From the NCBI GenBank assembly GCA_021790055.1, contig JAJYIL010000228.1, forward strand, positions 1 through 5,592: DNA of 5,592 nucleotides, written 5' to 3'. This DNA comes from Bacteroidota bacterium (GTDB taxonomy: Bacteria > Bacteroidota > Ignavibacteria > Ignavibacteriales > Ignavibacteriaceae). The notes below the pieces were generated by a model. The model was not told the DNA's origin and did no database searches. It worked only from the letters and a program-made list of their open reading frames with translations. Shown here piece after piece: positions 4,697-5,592 of the stretch. A program made the position numbers and the translations under genes. Each line of letters begins with the position of its first letter. Positions within the stretch are counted from its first letter, which is position 1.

Positions 4697-5592
4697 ATGA
4701 AAGATATTTGGCTTATTAAAGAAGGTTTAACTTTTGATGATGTTCTGCTTATCCCGGGAAAATCTTCTATCTTACCTAGGGAAGTAGACATTGCTACGTA
4801 TTTAACTCCTGATATAAAGCTAAATGTTCCGCTTGTTTCTGCTGCTATGGATACTGTAACCGAATCGGCAATGGCAATTGCGCTAGCAAGAGAAGGCGGT
4901 ATTGGCATAATTCATAAAAATATGAGTATTGAAGCTCAATGCAATGAAGTTGATAAAGTTAAACGCTCTGAGAGCGGAATGATTCGAGATCCCGTTACCC
5001 TTACCCCCGATAAAACAATCGGCGATGCTCTGGAGATAATGAAAAAATACAGCGTCTCCGGAATACCCATTGTTGATAATAACGGTAAGCTGGTTGGCAT
5101 ATTAACCAACCGAGATTTGAGATTCGAGCCGAATAAGAAATTGAAAGTCAAAGATCTTATGACGAGCGAGAACCTAATTACAGCTCCACTGCATACAGAT
5201 TTTGAACATGCCGAAAAGACTCTTCAGAAATACAAAATTGAAAAGCTTCCGGTTGTGGATAGAAACGGGATACTTAAAGGTTTAATTACATTTAAAGACA
5301 TTCAAAAAAAGAAAAAGCATCCCAATGCATGTAAGGACCAGCATGGCAGACTTAGAGCGGGAGCAGCAGTTGGTGTAACATTTGATACTCTTGATAGGAT
5401 GGCTGCTTTATTTAAAGCCGGTGCCGATGTAATTGTAATCGATACAGCGCATGGTCATTCGCATGGTGTTATGACAACAATAAAAGAAGCAAGAAGAAAA
5501 TTTAAATACGAACAAATAATTGCCGGTAATATAGGAATTTACGAAGCTGCACTTGATCTTTTAAATTGTAAGGTTGATGCTATTAAAGTTGG
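4697..5592 (+). CDS. guaB: IMP dehydrogenase (N-terminal part, cut by right edge)
   Basis: The frame is open to the right edge: 298 codons of roughly 490 usual. The enzyme makes XMP from IMP with NAD+, the committed step to GMP, in the cytoplasm as a tetramer or octamer. Visible: the opening GLTFDDVLLIPGKSSILP; barrel strand motif VPLVSAAMDTVTE (44-56); REGGIGIIHKNMS; a pair of CBS domains (about 95-203) inserted in the barrel; the return motif HPNACKDQHGRLRAGAAVG; DVIVIDTAHGHSHGV (244-258), part of the NAD/IMP site; and IIAGNIGIYEAALDLL. The window ends at DAIKVG, just before the expected GIGPGSICTTR loop with the catalytic cysteine, so activity cannot be judged. The ATG has AGG (4687-4689) seven bases upstream. 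The CBS pair may bind ATP/GTP for feedback control, as known for the family. No separate promoter was recognised in the short gap. Confidence 0.96.
   Translation, partial: MKDIWLIKEGLTFDDVLLIPGKSSILPREVDIATYLTPDIKLNVPLVSAAMDTVTESAMAIALAREGGIGIIHKNMSIEAQCNEVDKVKRSESGMIRDPVTLTPDKTIGDALEIMKKYSVSGIPIVDNNGKLVGILTNRDLRFEPNKKLKVKDLMTSENLITAPLHTDFEHAEKTLQKYKIEKLPVVDRNGILKGLITFKDIQKKKKHPNACKDQHGRLRAGAAVGVTFDTLDRMAALFKAGADVIVIDTAHGHSHGVMTTIKEARRKFKYEQIIAGNIGIYEAALDLLNCKVDAIKV

Noticed and set aside
4678..5151. Minus-strand frames 4678-4908 and 4936-5151
   Set aside because: Antisense to guaB, whose frame shows continuous IMP dehydrogenase motifs.
3479..5592. Dehydrogenase and guaB as one operon
   Set aside because: A hairpin with eight T lies between them and the functions are unrelated; some read-through cannot be excluded.

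Overview
The window reads as an AT-rich chromosomal segment from a member of the Bacteroidota/Chlorobiota group. The case for this is a minus-strand set of ECF sigma factor, FecR-type anti-sigma regulator and STN-domain TonB-dependent receptor, plus a TAnnTTTG-type promoter candidate. An Ignavibacteria-like source is possible, but that is an impression; the sequence alone does not prove a taxon.

Left part (1-3014, all minus strand, transcribed right to left): a sigma-70 family ECF factor (3014-2439), a FecR-like inner-membrane regulator (2292-1288, with a TTG start), and the N-terminal 396 codons of an outer-membrane TonB-dependent receptor (1189 to the left edge). Together they form a classic cell-surface signalling module. 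Ligand binding at the receptor would be passed through its periplasmic STN domain to the FecR periplasmic region, which would release or activate the sigma factor. The gaps between the genes (146 and 98 bases) are wide enough to hold promoters. Each gene has a weak GGAAN-N18/19-TC arrangement upstream that could be the sigma factor's own promoter.

Middle (3015-3478): a divergent intergenic region with no credible gene. It is rich in inverted repeats: TCGCTAA-N18-TTAGCGA, TTGGATT-N12-AATCCAA, two short palindromes and two adjacent GC-containing hairpins. It ends in a TTG-N20-TAAATTTG promoter candidate.

Right part (3479-5592, plus strand): an acyl-CoA dehydrogenase with the residue signature of glutaryl-CoA dehydrogenase, then a short hairpin with a T tract (terminator), then guaB (IMP dehydrogenase), which is cut by the right edge before its catalytic cysteine. 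These two look like metabolic housekeeping genes with no evident functional link to the signalling module.

No mobile element, CRISPR array, tRNA or rRNA was seen, and no clearly novel system. The points most worth a second look are the matching STN-like folds in FecR and the receptor, the structured divergent intergenic region, and the start-site corrections.
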